This document shows, in pieces, positions 1 through 11,430 of a stretch of DNA of 64,000 nt. The stretch covers positions 981,964 to 1,045,963 of the forward strand of contig OY365818.1 of NCBI GenBank assembly GCA_959347315.1. The letters run 5' to 3'. Below the pieces are notes generated by a model. That model made no database searches. It saw nothing but the letters and a program-made list of their open reading frames with translations, and was not told where the DNA came from. Each line of letters opens with the position of its first letter. Position 1 is the stretch's first letter. The stretch is from Bimastos eiseni (Eukaryota; Annelida; Clitellata; Crassiclitellata; Lumbricidae). The translations under genes were made by a program, and so were the position numbers.

Positions 1-374
1 TTTCATCGCCTACACAACACAACAATATTCCTCAATTGAGCAATAATTGTTGCGCTAAAGCATTGATATAGTTTCGCGTAGGATAGGTGTTTCTCGCCCA
101 CATAATTAATTCAACAGAAAAACGTCTTAACATATACCATCTGCTTCCCTAGAAAGTCGGATTGTCCACGCGTCAAGCAAACATTGAGCGCACAGCGCAG
201 AAGGGTCCCGTAGCTGCTGTAGTCGGTTACTCAAGCAGCCGTAGACGAGCCCAGCTGGCGGTCGATCTAAGCCCGCAATCAATGAGGAAGAAGCGACTAA
301 CGGGACAATCAATTACGAAATCGTCTGTCTCGATCGACGTTCCTAATCGACGACTCAACTCTTTGATACCGTGA

Positions 375-700
375 CGACGTCCTCTGCTTTTGGCCCAACT
401 CACCTTCTTAGCCCGCAATCATCAAAATTCCGCCGGCAATTCTATTGGTTGCAACGGATGACCGATACGGGACCGAACCCAGAAGATGTTCTGCGGAACT
501 CGTAATGATCGACGGCCGACCGAGACAATGACCTGTGATGATACGGTGGTTAATCTGCAACCGGTGTTGGTCATGTCACAATGTGTGACCAACATGACGA
601 CCATGAGCTATCCCCAACATCGAAAGTATCCGATCGAGCTTTAGTACGATTCGGTTGAGGCGTTTCTACCGTTTGTCTTTAGAGTTTCTTGGTGACTATA
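375..700 (+). pseudogene. Broken relic of upstream ORF (intact in right arm)
   Basis: This stretch matches a 110-codon open frame in the right arm (52,217-52,549, minus strand), but here the frame is broken. There is a one-base deletion around 460-480, and a Leu codon is replaced by TAG near 643. The product is unknown and shows no recognised domain. The simplest readings are a degraded small gene or exon, or a chance open frame in the other arm. Only nucleotide homology is certain. Confidence 0.4.
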
Positions 701-845
701 GGTGATCGCCTGGATTTCCAATGATATCCTATTGACGCAAGTGGATTTCTGAAATCCCTTTGGCATCGCCAAACGGCTTACCAGAAAGGGGTGCGTCTCT
801 ACTATAAGTAAGACAGGCACGGTAAGCTTTGATGTATTCGTCTAG

Positions 846-989
846 ATTCAACTTAGAACTTAGATTGAGAATTCTAGCTGAAGTTCGTCGACTCGCATTT
901 CAAATTTATACTAATCGTCTGGCGGTTCAACCTTGAACCTAGATTGAGAATTCTACATCTAAAATTTTATACTACTCGTCTGTCGGTCT
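846..989 (+). promoter_or_regulatory. Tandemly duplicated TATA-containing promoter segment
   Basis: Two imperfect copies of one 60-80 base unit lie head to tail (about 846-925 and 926-989). Each contains TTAGATTGAGAATTCTA or a close variant, followed by a TTTATAC element (near 905 and 966) and then CGTCTGKCGGTCT-like sequence. The second copy ends a few bases before the ATG at 995. The right arm has only one such unit before its ATG at 51,993. The TATA assignment and start sites are inferred. Confidence 0.55.
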
Positions 990-994
990 AAAAC

Positions 995-1049
995 ATGGCG
1001 AAGATTTTTGTAATGCAATGTCTTCTGGTTCTTGCCTTGGCTATACAAA
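995..1049 (+). CDS. Exon 1: signal peptide exon, left galaxin-like gene
   Basis: Eighteen codons beginning with ATG encode a short basic N-terminus and a hydrophobic core typical of a secretion signal. The exon ends at a good GTAAGT donor in phase 1. It is too short to appear as an ORF by itself. The counterpart in the right arm (51,939-51,993, minus) differs at a few residues but keeps length, start and donor, which supports both the start codon and the exon. Confidence 0.8.
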
Positions 1050-4000
1050 GTAAGTAGGCCTACGAGAGAATTTAATCAAGAAGACTAACTTACAATGAAC
1101 TTACTTATGTCTTAGAACACAAATGAGACAATGAGACTTTCTCGACTCTGAATCTAGAGCAATGTTATATGTAAACACAAGCAAAGATACTCACACACAC
1201 ACAGCGACAGAAATATACACTGCATCTGTGATATTAACCGCAAATGGTTCGTCTGAAATAATATCCTCAGAGGCAGAGCATATCCTCATAAATACGTAGA
1301 GATAGTATATGTTGAATGCAGAGGCGGCGATCTCGTTTAAGAGGTGGGGGACACGCGATGAGAGGTGTGTGAAATGTGGGACTCAAATATTTTAACCGGT
1401 CCCCTCTCTGTAAAACGTGAGGAGACTTGTTCCCTTCGACCCCCCCCCGGATCGCCGTCCCTTGTTGAATGTGAGTGAATTTTAACTAGTTGTGAATGGG
1501 AATAAGTGCGTCTGTTAACCCTGAATTGTAACACATCGTAGAATAAGGAGTGAAAGAGGGACGTGAAACTCGAATGTTTCTGCTGCAGGTGTTGCTTCAA
1601 ATCAGTGTCAAGATAACGACGAACCCTGTGGAGACATTTGCTTCTCACCGCATCGTAATGAGGGTTGCTGCAATAACGGTAAGACCTATCTCGGTATACA
1701 AGTACCTTGTCGCTATAGCTGCTCATTATTTAGGATCATTCCGATACTAGAGACATTGATGACAGACATCGTCAATTCTAGGCCTGCTCGTTCCAAACCA
1801 AAGGCATGAGATCAGACATTTTGCATTAGTACACGCAACTAACATATTTTATGAATGCTTCCATAATGAAAGACTAACTTGTAAAAAAATAATGAACAAA
1901 TTGATCATTTTATATCAAAATGAGGAGTTATTGCCTCAATCGAGAATAGAAATTCATTGAGGAAGCAACGCTTTTCGCTCCTTTACCATATCACCTTGTC
2001 GTGACCTTGCCAAGTGAGTGATACGTTGCTATAGCATACCCATCTGTTTATCTTAATCAATTACATGATTTTTTGTCACCCGACAGCCGCCATTTTCGAC
2101 ACCCGACAGAAGATCTGCTGCGGAGGACACTTACTTAATCTCAACGACAGAAGACGAGGATGTTGCGGCGGACACAATTTTGATGTAGAGGATGAAATCT
2201 GCTGTGCGGGAAGAATTCACTCTCGTGTTTACTGTATGACATTAACTTCAAACTCAATAGTGTTTTAACTTATTAATATTTCATTTTTAGCTAGACAAAT
2301 ATTTAAATGTTTGAAACTTTAAGCATTTCACGACTATAGTAAAAAAATTACACTGGTCTACGAAGCTAATCATTGCGTTGACAGCTTTGACTTAACCCTT
2401 ACTTTATAACCCAAAGGACCACGTACCAATACAAGCTACGTTATATTACTAGCCGCTGTAATGCTTTTGCATCGCGTTGTAGGGAAGAATGGCAAACTGG
2501 AGGCTTATCAGGAATGTTGTGGAGGTGTTCCATATGACGATCGGACGCATGAGTGTTGTGAGGGTGATTACCATCATCAGCTGGTTTGGCATCTGAAAGT
2601 GAAACACGAGAGAAGAAACTACGAATGTTGCGACTACAGAAACGGATCGGTCAGGGCCATCGACACCAGCACAGAAACCTGTCCAGAGTTCAGAAGATGT
2701 GGAGGAGGACAGATGTACAATCCAGACCAAAACATCTGCTGTCAAGGTAAATCATAATTTATTTAACCACTCAATATATTTTTATCGTATAAATTTTTAA
2801 GTGTATGAATTGAATTGAACGTAGAATCAGAAGAAGAGTCGACAACACCAGAAATATCTTGCAACTCATAATGAGGCGATAGTTATACCTGTTTGGATAC
2901 ATTTGCAGAATGAAGGACATTAGGCTAGGGAAGACTGTAGTATTTGGAGATATGGATGGAAAAACAATAAGATGTCGACCATGTAGGGAATGGATTGACG
3001 ATATCAAAGAGTGCTGTGAGGAGGAAATCTACGTGCTGACAAGGAAGGCGCAAGACCGGAAGAATTGGAGAAGATATGTCGAAGTTGCATTTAACACCCA
3101 CGGAAAATGAGCCAAAGGAACGATAACGATGATGATGATGAATTGAATTTGTATGATTTTTGCTCACTGTAGTATCCTAAGAGTTATGTCACACTGTACT
3201 ATTTACTAATTTCATATATTTCAGAAACACACACACACGCCTTCAGATTTTCATACATGTGCAATGTACATACGTACATGCGTACACAAAATACACACAA
3301 AGAAATTCACAAAAAAGCAAAACATGCATACATGTGCAGGCACACCTATGAGAAGCAAGGAATCAAGTCAGAAATTAGAATTGATGGCCACTTGACAGCT
3401 ACAGAAGTTACTGACCATCTTACTTAGTACTTACTTAGTCCATCCCGATGTGTAGACCTACACAAGAAGGACTAAGTAAGTACTGAGTAAGATGGCCAGT
3501 AACTTCTATAGCTGTCAAGGGCGAAATTAGAATTGATGGCCAGTAACTTCTATAGCGGCGTTGTTTATCTCACGAAGCATCAACCGATGACTTTCCAAAA
3601 CAACTAAGCGACAGAGTCAGATCAACACCCTAAAGTCGGATCTGAGGAATTGGTTGAATGGAATATGTAGTAGTTTAGTGAAGTGTTTAGACCGATGTTG
3701 TCTTTTCATCCGCCAATCAAAGCCTTTGCCATTTTCCATCTATTCAGATCGACTGCTGAACTACACTGACGGTCTGAACAGAGGAAGTGCCTCCTGCTGT
3801 AACGGTTCCCTTTACAATGTCAACGAGCAGAGCTGCTGCTCTGATAAATATCTCGTTCGCTTCAGGAACCAGAGGGAACGCTGCTGCGCCAGCTCACCAA
3901 GAGGTAACTCTGTCGTAATTGTAGACTACATAATTATTGTTGTATTTTTAATATAAGCGTAATAATATTGTAGACAATCAAATGATAGTATCAATATATT

Positions 4001-7000
4001 GACATTGGTTCTATGAACTCATTATCATATAGGCCTACAACAAGCTGTATTTCTCGACATCGGCTTTTCTAAGAGGCTATGCCATATCTTCTGTTTTTAA
4101 TATTATCATAATCATAAATATTATTTTAAGTATTACTCTGTATACGGTGTTATAATGATGATGATGATGATGATTATTAGTGTTGTCATTATTTTTAATT
4201 TAATTTTTTCAATTGCTACTGTTATTCCTACTATCAGTGTTATTGTGATTGACACTGGTTTTGTTATTATTATCAATATTATTATTGTTATTATTATAAT
4301 TATTATCAAAAAAGTATTATTATCATTATTACTATCGCTATTATTATAATTTTTTTCAAATCATATCATTATTATTAGTGTGTCATACGTATTACTGGTT
4401 CAGTTTTCAAAACTTCCGTAGTTCTTCTACCTATACGTCAAAGTTTCCGGTGTTTCGTACTGATTAAGCATAGCACAGTCTTAGTTGCAAGATTTCCAAA
4501 GCTGTGAATATCTAATGCTAAATATATCTTCAGGTAAGATCGACGAAAGTACGGAGCTGTGTTGTGCGAACGGTCCAATACCGAAAACCTCAGCATCGCA
4601 GCAGTGTTGCCATGCCACCCTGATCGACTCTAACAACGAAGGATGCTGTCACAACTCAACCCAGAACACATACACATCTTTCAATCTAGCGACACACATC
4701 TGCTGCGGAGGCAAGTATACCTAAAAATCTCTGGACTGTCTTTGATGTGACGCAACCCTCGTGAATAATCTGGTGTCCTACGTCTAGCTTTTAGACGAAT
4801 GTTTTAGACAGTTTAAGATCACGATTACACGGACGAAGCTGGCATAGTTTGAGAAAGTTATTGCGAATAAGTGGACAATTTGGAAATATTAAATATTGGG
4901 CTTATGAATGCTGAACTTAGACTTATTCTGGAGAATGCTTTAGTAAATACGGTTGACTGCTACAGTTGTCTTCTAAATGCGGTTACGAGCTTCATAGAAT
5001 ATACAGGAGTCTGGCGGTGCAGTATGATCCGAAGTCAATTTTATTATTTATTTAAATTAGTATCATATAAATCAAAGGAATACAAGATGAAGTTTATTTG
5101 GCATATCCCTCCTTCCACGGCAAAAGAATGCCATCACGACATTTTTACAGAGAATTGGTGACGTCGGGCAATTTTGAGTGAAGGACTTGGTCAAGGACCT
5201 TGCAAAGTGACTCTCATATCGGGGGCTCAAACCTCTGCCCAGCAGAACTAGAGCTCAATCAACCCTTTCGGTGACCGTTTCCCATCAACATCCATAAAGT
5301 CAAATGGCGATGCATATTATAGGGAGTGCCACAAACAGTCACCTTCAATCTGCAACGGTGCTGTCTAGTGCAAAAAGTATTAGATACTGGTGCACCAAAA
5401 CCAATCCGTAATTTGGTCTTCATTAAACGTGATGATGGATTGAACCTGTTTCTTATCTTATAGGAAATGTAATTTCAAAGGCGACGAAGTGCTGTGGTGA
5501 TAAATGGATCCTGAGGGACAACGAGGTCTGCTGTCCAAAAGGTGGACCAATCAATGTTTCGGATTCACAGCAGAAATGCTGTGCGGGTGACTACGGACGA
5601 CAGGTCTTCAACCCTAGAACCCAGGTCAGCACTGAACTGTTCGCTTCTCAAGAATTCTTTCACACCTCTTATTATAAAAGGTCTAAGTACAGAACAGCAT
5701 AATAATCACAAGGTTTGAAAGGATAAAAAAGTTCGCAGGCCTACATAAAGTATGAATGTCGAAATATAATGAGTTGGATACTCGTAAATATATGAATATG
5801 AAAACAATTACTTTGTGTAACAGTGATTAATGTAAAATAGGAACTTAGGTTGGGTATTATAATTTGATTTGAAAGATAATTGGCCTCTTAACAGCATTTG
5901 CAGATCTTCGTTTGTGTACTAACGTTTGTACTCTATATTATTTTACGCAATCGTGATCTAATAATTGACATATTTATGTCATCTCACACAAATGTTACTT
6001 TACGCCTTGAACAGACGTGCGTTGAAGGCATCGTGGCATCGCGGTTGTCCTGCGGTGGACCTGGAAAGATCTGTTGTCAGGGAGTTGAGCATGACGCCCG
6101 CGGTGGAGAGGTTCAATGCTGTTCGCCTGGAATTCACTCCTACTTCAGAAGGAATCAGACTTGCTGTGATGGACGAGTCTACAACGGTTCTAACCTACCG
6201 TAAGGGACAATCAATTCAAAGGACTACAATACACTACAATTCGATTGCTTGGCATATCATTTTACTGCATAGCATAATATAGCATAGCATAATATAGCAT
6301 ATCATTTTACTGCATAGCATAACATAGGTGCATAGTTTAGCTTAGCAATAATAGACGATGTAATTTCATGTGAACAATGCAATACTGGTGACATAAGCTC
6401 CCACTCATTCTATTACATCGTAATAATCTGTTCCTGACGTCAGCCATTTATTGACGATGGGTACGAATAATGATAGCTCTTTCTGTCCTCGGTCATTTGT
6501 CCTTGTCTTCCTTAGTGCCAGTCCAAATGATGCTTTGTCTTCGTTTATATTATTACAGCGTCCCTTATATTGCGTTGTTGTTTGTAGATGTTGCGGAGGT
6601 GGTCTCTGTCCTCAGACGGACACCTGCCCAGCTACCTTCACCATAAGCTGTGGTGAGAACTGCCTGACGAACGGTCAGATTCTGTGCTGCGGTGGACAGG
6701 TTTATCCTTTCAGGATGGGCCCTCACAGACGTAGGTGCTGTGGCCGATTGACCTACAGCGCATCGACACAACGTTGCGTCAACGGTCAAGTGGTAGGATT
6801 GAAAATGTGCCCTGGGCAGAGGTGCGGTGGGAAGCTTAAGGGAGACGGAGCTGGGTGCAGGAGTACTAACGATTCGGTTCTAGGTACTTAACAGTCTCTG
6901 CTTCTGGTTGCTTTCTAAATCAAAAGCTGCGTCTCTGTGGATCTTTGTAGTAGAAATAAATTACTGGAAATTTTGACTTAACTTAAAATTTGAGTATTTA

Positions 7001-7815
7001 AATTTAATTAAATTGTAAGATCAAAATTGAACTGAACTCACAATTTTACGGTTTTATGTTTAAAGAGGTTCAATGTTCTCTTGTTTCTGCAAATCAAAAT
7101 TGAAATTAAGTGTGCATTTAATAAAAAATAGACAACTGATCAAGTTTTAGATTGCAATCAAGCCAAGATAATGTTTTGCTGAGTTTACATTCGACTCAAA
7201 ATTCAGTGCATAGAAATGCTGCCAGAATTTGAGTTCATACTTTTTAGACAACAAATTTATGGCTTACAAAATCCTATCGTGCCGGTAATGAAATATTGTA
7301 AGAGTCTGGGGTCAGCCTGCATAGCTGCCTGTACAAATTACACAGAGACGTAACTTGAGGATAATGTCAGTGAATGATTGGTCACTTCAAATAGTCAAAA
7401 CGACTTCAATTCATCGCTGACGTTCCTCGTAAATTGTTTTATGTGGGTGTTGTACAAAATAATTTTATGTGGTGTGGATTAATAATATACTTTATCGTTC
7501 AAATGAATGTAAAATAATGTAAATGACTATTGAACAGTCTAAAAACATGCTAGATAAGAATAATTTCTACAGCGTTTTGTATTGTTCCTTAGGTGCCATA
7601 TTTATGGTACACAAGCCTGAAGGAGATACCTATGGTATACATAAATGTATGTATGTATGTATTTAGGGAGGGAAGAAGAGAGATTGTTTGCATTTATCTA
7701 TCAATGCGGCGCATGGGCATAGGTATTGTTTTTACCTGTATTGTGCTTGAGTATAAGCAGCTATGTATGTGTATATTGGTATATATGGTATACGGGTTGG
7801 TAGATTTACGGCTAC

Positions 7816-7848
<33 letters not shown>

Positions 7849-8942
7849 CAGGATAATTTCTATAGCGTGTGCCAGGCTGCAAAATTTGAACTCCTATAGC
7901 CGGTCTAAAGAAGTGTGGTTAACTGGAGTTAAGGCTGTTTACTGTCTGCGTCTTGTCCTATGGCTTTGAAATCTAAGGAAGCTTAGGTAATTTCATTATG
8001 GGATACTGCTTGTTCTCTTATTGAAACCCATCGGTCTAACCTTATCTGAATATTTTTACAACGATATCATCTTGTCACGTGGCAAACATTTATATAGCTC
8101 CGCTATGCAAAAACAATCGTGATCTATGGTAGTTGGAAATTGGGTTTGACCTGCATTTATGGAGACAGTATGCATATTAAAAGGAAGATACAGGAAAAGT
8201 AACTGCATCATAATAATGACTATAATAAAGTTTTAACTGTGATAAAATACGGACTCCATATAATGGTTGCTACAATAATACGGTTACTATGAAAACGTAG
8301 AAATTATAATAAATGAGCTACTATTATGAAGTAGTAACTGCAATATAATGGTAATTGTAACTAAATATGTACAATAATTTAAAAAATCGTGTGGTCACAG
8401 TTTATGAAGGTCTGAGGCGTCGAAATGAACAGAAGAGTGCACCTCTGAAAGGCACAAAATTCGATAAATAAGGTGTCTGCACTCACAGAGATTTCCTTTC
8501 TTCTTACAGATAATAATGGGAAGTGTCAAGCTAGGCTCAACGCTTGATACAGTAACACGTATGCGTATCTTGATTAGTCATTTACTTAACATCTGAATAA
8601 TGATTTTCTTTAGTTTTCGAGGGGATCGCCAAGAAACTAAATGACCGGCCAACCGTGACGTTTCAAAGTATCGCTCGTCTTGCCAAATGTGGACCATCGC
8701 TTCCGAAGAAAACAGTTTACCCTAAACAGATTGATTACGAAACTCCAACGACATGCCAGTGTAACTTGAAGAACGGTAAAAAGTATATGATAGTTGTTAA
8801 AGGCTATCTTCAAAACCAGTTGCAAAAGCAAACATATCGCTTAAGGGCGCAAGACCTCGTTCTGAGATACTCACTGGAGAACTTGGTCCGCATCAAACAA
8901 AAGAAACCTTCACCTTCAAACAATAGACGTAAATCCAATTAG
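995..8942 (+). CDS. Galaxin-like Cys-Cys repeat secreted protein with C-terminal NTR-like module (left copy)
   Basis: Ten-exon model: 995-1049, 1589-1678, 2087-2233, 2483-2746, 3748-3903, 4534-4710, 5464-5624, 6015-6199, 6588-6883, 8614-8942; 619 residues. Exon 1 is a signal peptide (MAKIFVMQCLLVLALAIQ). Exons 2-9 carry about 24 Cys-Cys pairs in contexts such as ICCGG and CCDGRVYN, the hallmark of galaxins (known as secreted matrix proteins of corals and other invertebrates). The last exon has C-x-C, L-x-x-G and hydrophobic strands like a netrin-type module. Introns are phase 1 except after exons 7 (phase 0) and 8 (phase 2). No internal stops, and every exon boundary is mirrored in the right-arm copy. 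The intron after exon 6 has a GC donor. Galaxin-type identity is firm; the NTR call is moderate; the function is not shown by sequence. Confidence 0.85.
1319..1461 (+). mobile_element. GGCGATC-terminated small element, copy 1
   Basis: One of four copies in the window (others 11,431-11,575 plus; 51,404-51,540 minus; 55,083-55,200 minus). All begin near GGCGATCTCGTTT and contain an AGGTGGGG block and TCCCCTCTCTGTAAAA. Most end near GGATCGCC, so the ends form a short inverted repeat. No coding capacity. A non-autonomous DNA element (MITE) is most likely. This copy sits in intron 1 of the left galaxin-like gene, at the same place as copy 3 in the right arm. Confidence 0.6.
2900..3145 (+). mobile_element. 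LINE C-terminal/3' tail remnant
   Basis: A 66-codon open frame contains a WIDDIKE... block and AQDRKNWRRYVE. This resembles the extreme C-terminus of endonuclease/reverse-transcriptase proteins of many animal LINEs (W-x-D-x-I-x-x-D ... A-x-D-R-x-x-W-R). It is followed about 20 bases later by a GATGATGATGATGA tail, typical of a LINE 3' end. It lies in intron 4 of the left galaxin-like gene with no obvious counterpart in the right arm, so it probably inserted after the duplication. Confidence 0.55.
3371..3542. mobile_element. Hairpin element with long inverted repeats and flanking direct repeat
   Basis: Arms of about 53 bases (3,389-3,441 and 3,469-3,522) are near-perfect reverse complements, for example GACAGCTAYAGAAGTTACTG and TACTTACTTAGTCC on both sides, with a loop of about 27 bases. 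The sequence GAAATTAGAATTGATGGCCA flanks it as a direct repeat (3,371-3,390 and 3,523-3,542). A foldback transposon or MITE is likely. It is found only in the left arm, in intron 4. Confidence 0.6.
4141..4375. repeat. AT-rich trinucleotide repeat tract in intron 5
   Basis: Degenerate ATG/ATT/TTA trinucleotide runs. The matching intron in the right arm also holds a long trinucleotide tract (47,688-47,935), so the microsatellite probably predates the duplication and has diverged in both arms. The 64-codon open frame here is low-complexity and not a gene. Confidence 0.75.
4705..4720 (+). other. GC-AG intron donor after exon 6
   Basis: The exon ends CTGCGGAG and is followed by GCAAGT at 4,711. 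Only this non-canonical GC donor keeps phase 1 with the next exon, which starts GA AAT GTA at 5,464. The right arm has the identical GGAG|GCAAGT junction at 47,385/47,384. Use of the nearby GT (GTATAC) would shift the frame relative to exon 7. Confidence 0.65.
6255..6330. repeat. Short tandem repeat (GCATAGCATAATATA-like)
   Basis: TTTACTGCATAGCATAA-type units are repeated about four times in intron 8. The right arm contains a single TTTATGCTATGCAGTAAAATG version, so the repeat expanded in the left arm only. Confidence 0.6.
7816..7848. repeat. (TA)n microsatellite
   Basis: A pure dinucleotide run interrupted once. It lies in the long last intron of the left galaxin-like gene, in a part that the right arm lacks. 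Confidence 0.9.
8614..8942 (+). CDS. Exon 10: C-terminal NTR-like module, left galaxin-like gene
   Basis: Joined in phase 1 after exon 9. Encodes residues 511-619: a lead beginning VFEGIAKKL, a strand-rich segment, then CQCNLKNGKKYMIVVKGYL and a basic tail. The Cys-x-Cys, Leu-x-x-Gly, Tyr and hydrophobic strand pattern fits the second half of a netrin-like (NTR/C345C) fold. The right-arm exon (44,333-44,664) is similar over its whole length with a one-codon insertion. The alternative, that this is a separate small gene, is less likely because a good TTTCTTTAG acceptor fits in frame in both arms. Confidence 0.65.
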
Positions 8943-11430
8943 TTGCTCAGACTCTCTTCCTCTCTTAGGGTAACCACGCTCTGAACACAAACGAAATAAT
9001 TTATTATTGCCTGAACTGAAAGCAGACTCGTGTATATGTCGACATTTGTTTACATCTTCTACTGAAGAGACACTGTACTTATTTGTATTTGGAATTTGAG
9101 TGGATGCGTGGCAAAGTGAAGTTCTAATTTTCCCTTCTCTTCCACTAGAGTTGTCCTGCTTCACTAAAAAATGAACTCCTCGTTTCGCCTCTAGAACCTT
9201 TCTGCACTCCTAGATGTGGAAGTAGGACCATACCTAGAAACCGATTGGAAACCTCTTGTTGAATCGGGAATTAAAATCCTCGTTTGTATTGTGGTTTTAG
9301 CCAAATAAAGGTCACTTTATCACCACTCAAAATGTCCCGTTTTTGGATCATTTAACCTATTTCCAACGTCTTCATCCATCTACAGTTCTACTTCTCATCT
9401 TTACCTAATTCAATACATTTTGCAAGGGTACTGAAGACACCGGACGCATCCTCTCGGTACAGTCCTATTGCTTCTGAACAGCCATTATTGATGATGTCGC
9501 TAATGAAATTATTGCAATCATTAATGACTTTGAAGTTAAATACGTCAAACACAATACAGCTGATTTCATTCAGAATAATTCCCTGTGATCATCTATTAAT
9601 TCCAATCCCAACAGTTGCATGAACTTGTCATTTGAAACATTACCGGTGATATATCTATCTATTCGTGATCGATGTGCTATTTAACTTTGTTTTATTCTGT
9701 AAAAGATTTGATAATTAGTTTTGCATCTCGTTTACCTTGCTGAATATTGTATGGAGATTGGTTCATTTAGAAATATTATATCGGAGGTTACCGCCTTGTT
9801 TATATTTAATCTAATTTAAAGTTTTACGTGCGTTTTGTTTTTAAATTGTTTGTATTCAATGTTTACTATTCACTCTAAAACGTGTGTTTTTAGAATTATG
9901 AAAAGTGCATATTGTGTAGATATAACATTTTAATCATCGAACCCACTCAACTGTTTATTTCCTGCTTATGTTTCTATTTAATGAAAGTATCAGTTTTATT
10001 TAAAAAACTATATTTTACCGGTTATGTTAGGCCTAATACTCTGAACTTGCTTAGTTATTCTTCTATCGTTAAAACATGATCTAATTTGCATATTTCTTAG
10101 CTTTTATATAAGTATTTTAATTTAATTAACTTAACGACCATCTACAGTTTTGCATATTGTTAAAATGATGTCTACTCTTTACTTGATATTCTCAATCGAA
10201 TATAGACATCGCATGACTATGCCAACCTGTCGATGTTAATGTGTAGACATATTTGTTTGTCTTTGACTAAGAGATTGTTTCAATTGACTAAAGTTTTTTT
10301 TAGTTTTTCAGCTATTTATTCAAAGTCAATATTTTATTGTCTTGAACGGACTGCGTTTACGTTGAAGCATATGATGCATTTATTGCATATCACTTGAGTT
10401 CGTTAACTTATCGAGTTTTATCCGCTCTTGTTTTTAATCTGAAGTTTCTCTGTGCATAATAAAACGTTTTAAATACTCGTGGTTTCAATATGTTTCGTTG
10501 AAAATAAGACTGGAAGAAATTGTCACAGTCCACAGTTTGCCCTAGGCTACACACCATACAATGCATTCATTGATTCATTCAAGGATTTATATAGCACCTC
10601 GTGCATAAACTTCTCAGAGTTGCTCCGAGTGCAGCATTGTCAGAAAGACTTTTGTTCGCAGAAACAAAATGTTTGTGAATTGGATATTTTAAGCAAGTTC
10701 CGGGAAAGTTTTGGATCGATTCTGGTTATGGGAAGCACACGGCCGATGCCGGGACTGTTGAGGCCAATCCGGGCCAATTAATAACCAGCCTAAATCCCAC
10801 CTTAGAAACGGCATTGTTTTTCTTCCTCTGTCTTCTACAGGACATATAAACGTGACTTTGGAAATCAGTCTAACTTGTGTTTTACCAAACTTGTAAACCG
10901 TTTGCCCATAGTTTTTCGAAGTGCAACGACTTCGAAAAATTTCTTTTCAAGTTGAACACTCTTCACTCTAAAAGACGGTAAATGTATTGTTCAAAACCTC
11001 CAGGGTGAGTTGCTCTAACTGACTCCTACATTGTTTGGACTTATAGAAAACGGTACCAATTATATCTATTTCTACATGAAGTTGGATATTTCGCGAAGAA
11101 TTTAAGAATGTAAAGAAACAATTTGTACCAAAATGACCGCCTTTCATTTGACTAAACAGACACGATAATTACCTTAACTGAAGCTTAAAATTGTCTCCTT
11201 TATATTTAATAATGTATTAGGAAACATGTAGGTTACAATGCATTGGAGCATGAGTATGTTTGACAGCACCCTCAAGTATTTCTATTTCGGAAACAAAGAA
11301 TGTACAAAGTACACCATTTACTTTGTTTGGAAAGTTACATTTTTTCTATGTACACGAACGTCATTAGCTGCGGATTCTTAGCTCAATAAGCGAAGATCTA
11401 TATGAGAATGAAATATCTGAGATCAGGTCC
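8943..11430. other. Intergenic, AT-rich; likely 3' UTR and AATAAA signal of left galaxin-like gene
   Basis: Homology to the right arm continues to about 9,100, consistent with 3' untranslated sequence. An AATAAA hexamer at 9,304 is a plausible polyadenylation signal. The rest is AT-rich and I recognise no gene in it. A 100-codon open frame at 10,479-10,781 has no recognisable motif. Confidence 0.5.

Larger units (their letters stand above)
1..9110 (+). repeat. Left arm of large inverted duplication
   Basis: The reverse complement of about 44,180-52,905 aligns to this segment along its whole length: promoter, all ten exons, many intron stretches, and about 150 bases of 3' sequence. Homology already exists at position 1, so the arm continues past the left edge. 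Differences between the arms are mostly insertions in this copy: a LINE tail near 2.9 kb, a hairpin element near 3.4 kb, and a much longer last intron (1,730 against 676 bases). Seen by direct comparison; the outer boundaries are approximate. Confidence 0.9.

Noticed and set aside
1337..1726. 129-codon minus-strand frame
   Set aside because: It overlaps the MITE and exon 2 of the galaxin-like gene on the opposite strand; an artefact.
10479..10781. 100-codon open frame as a gene
   Set aside because: No motif, no splice support and no counterpart elsewhere in the window.
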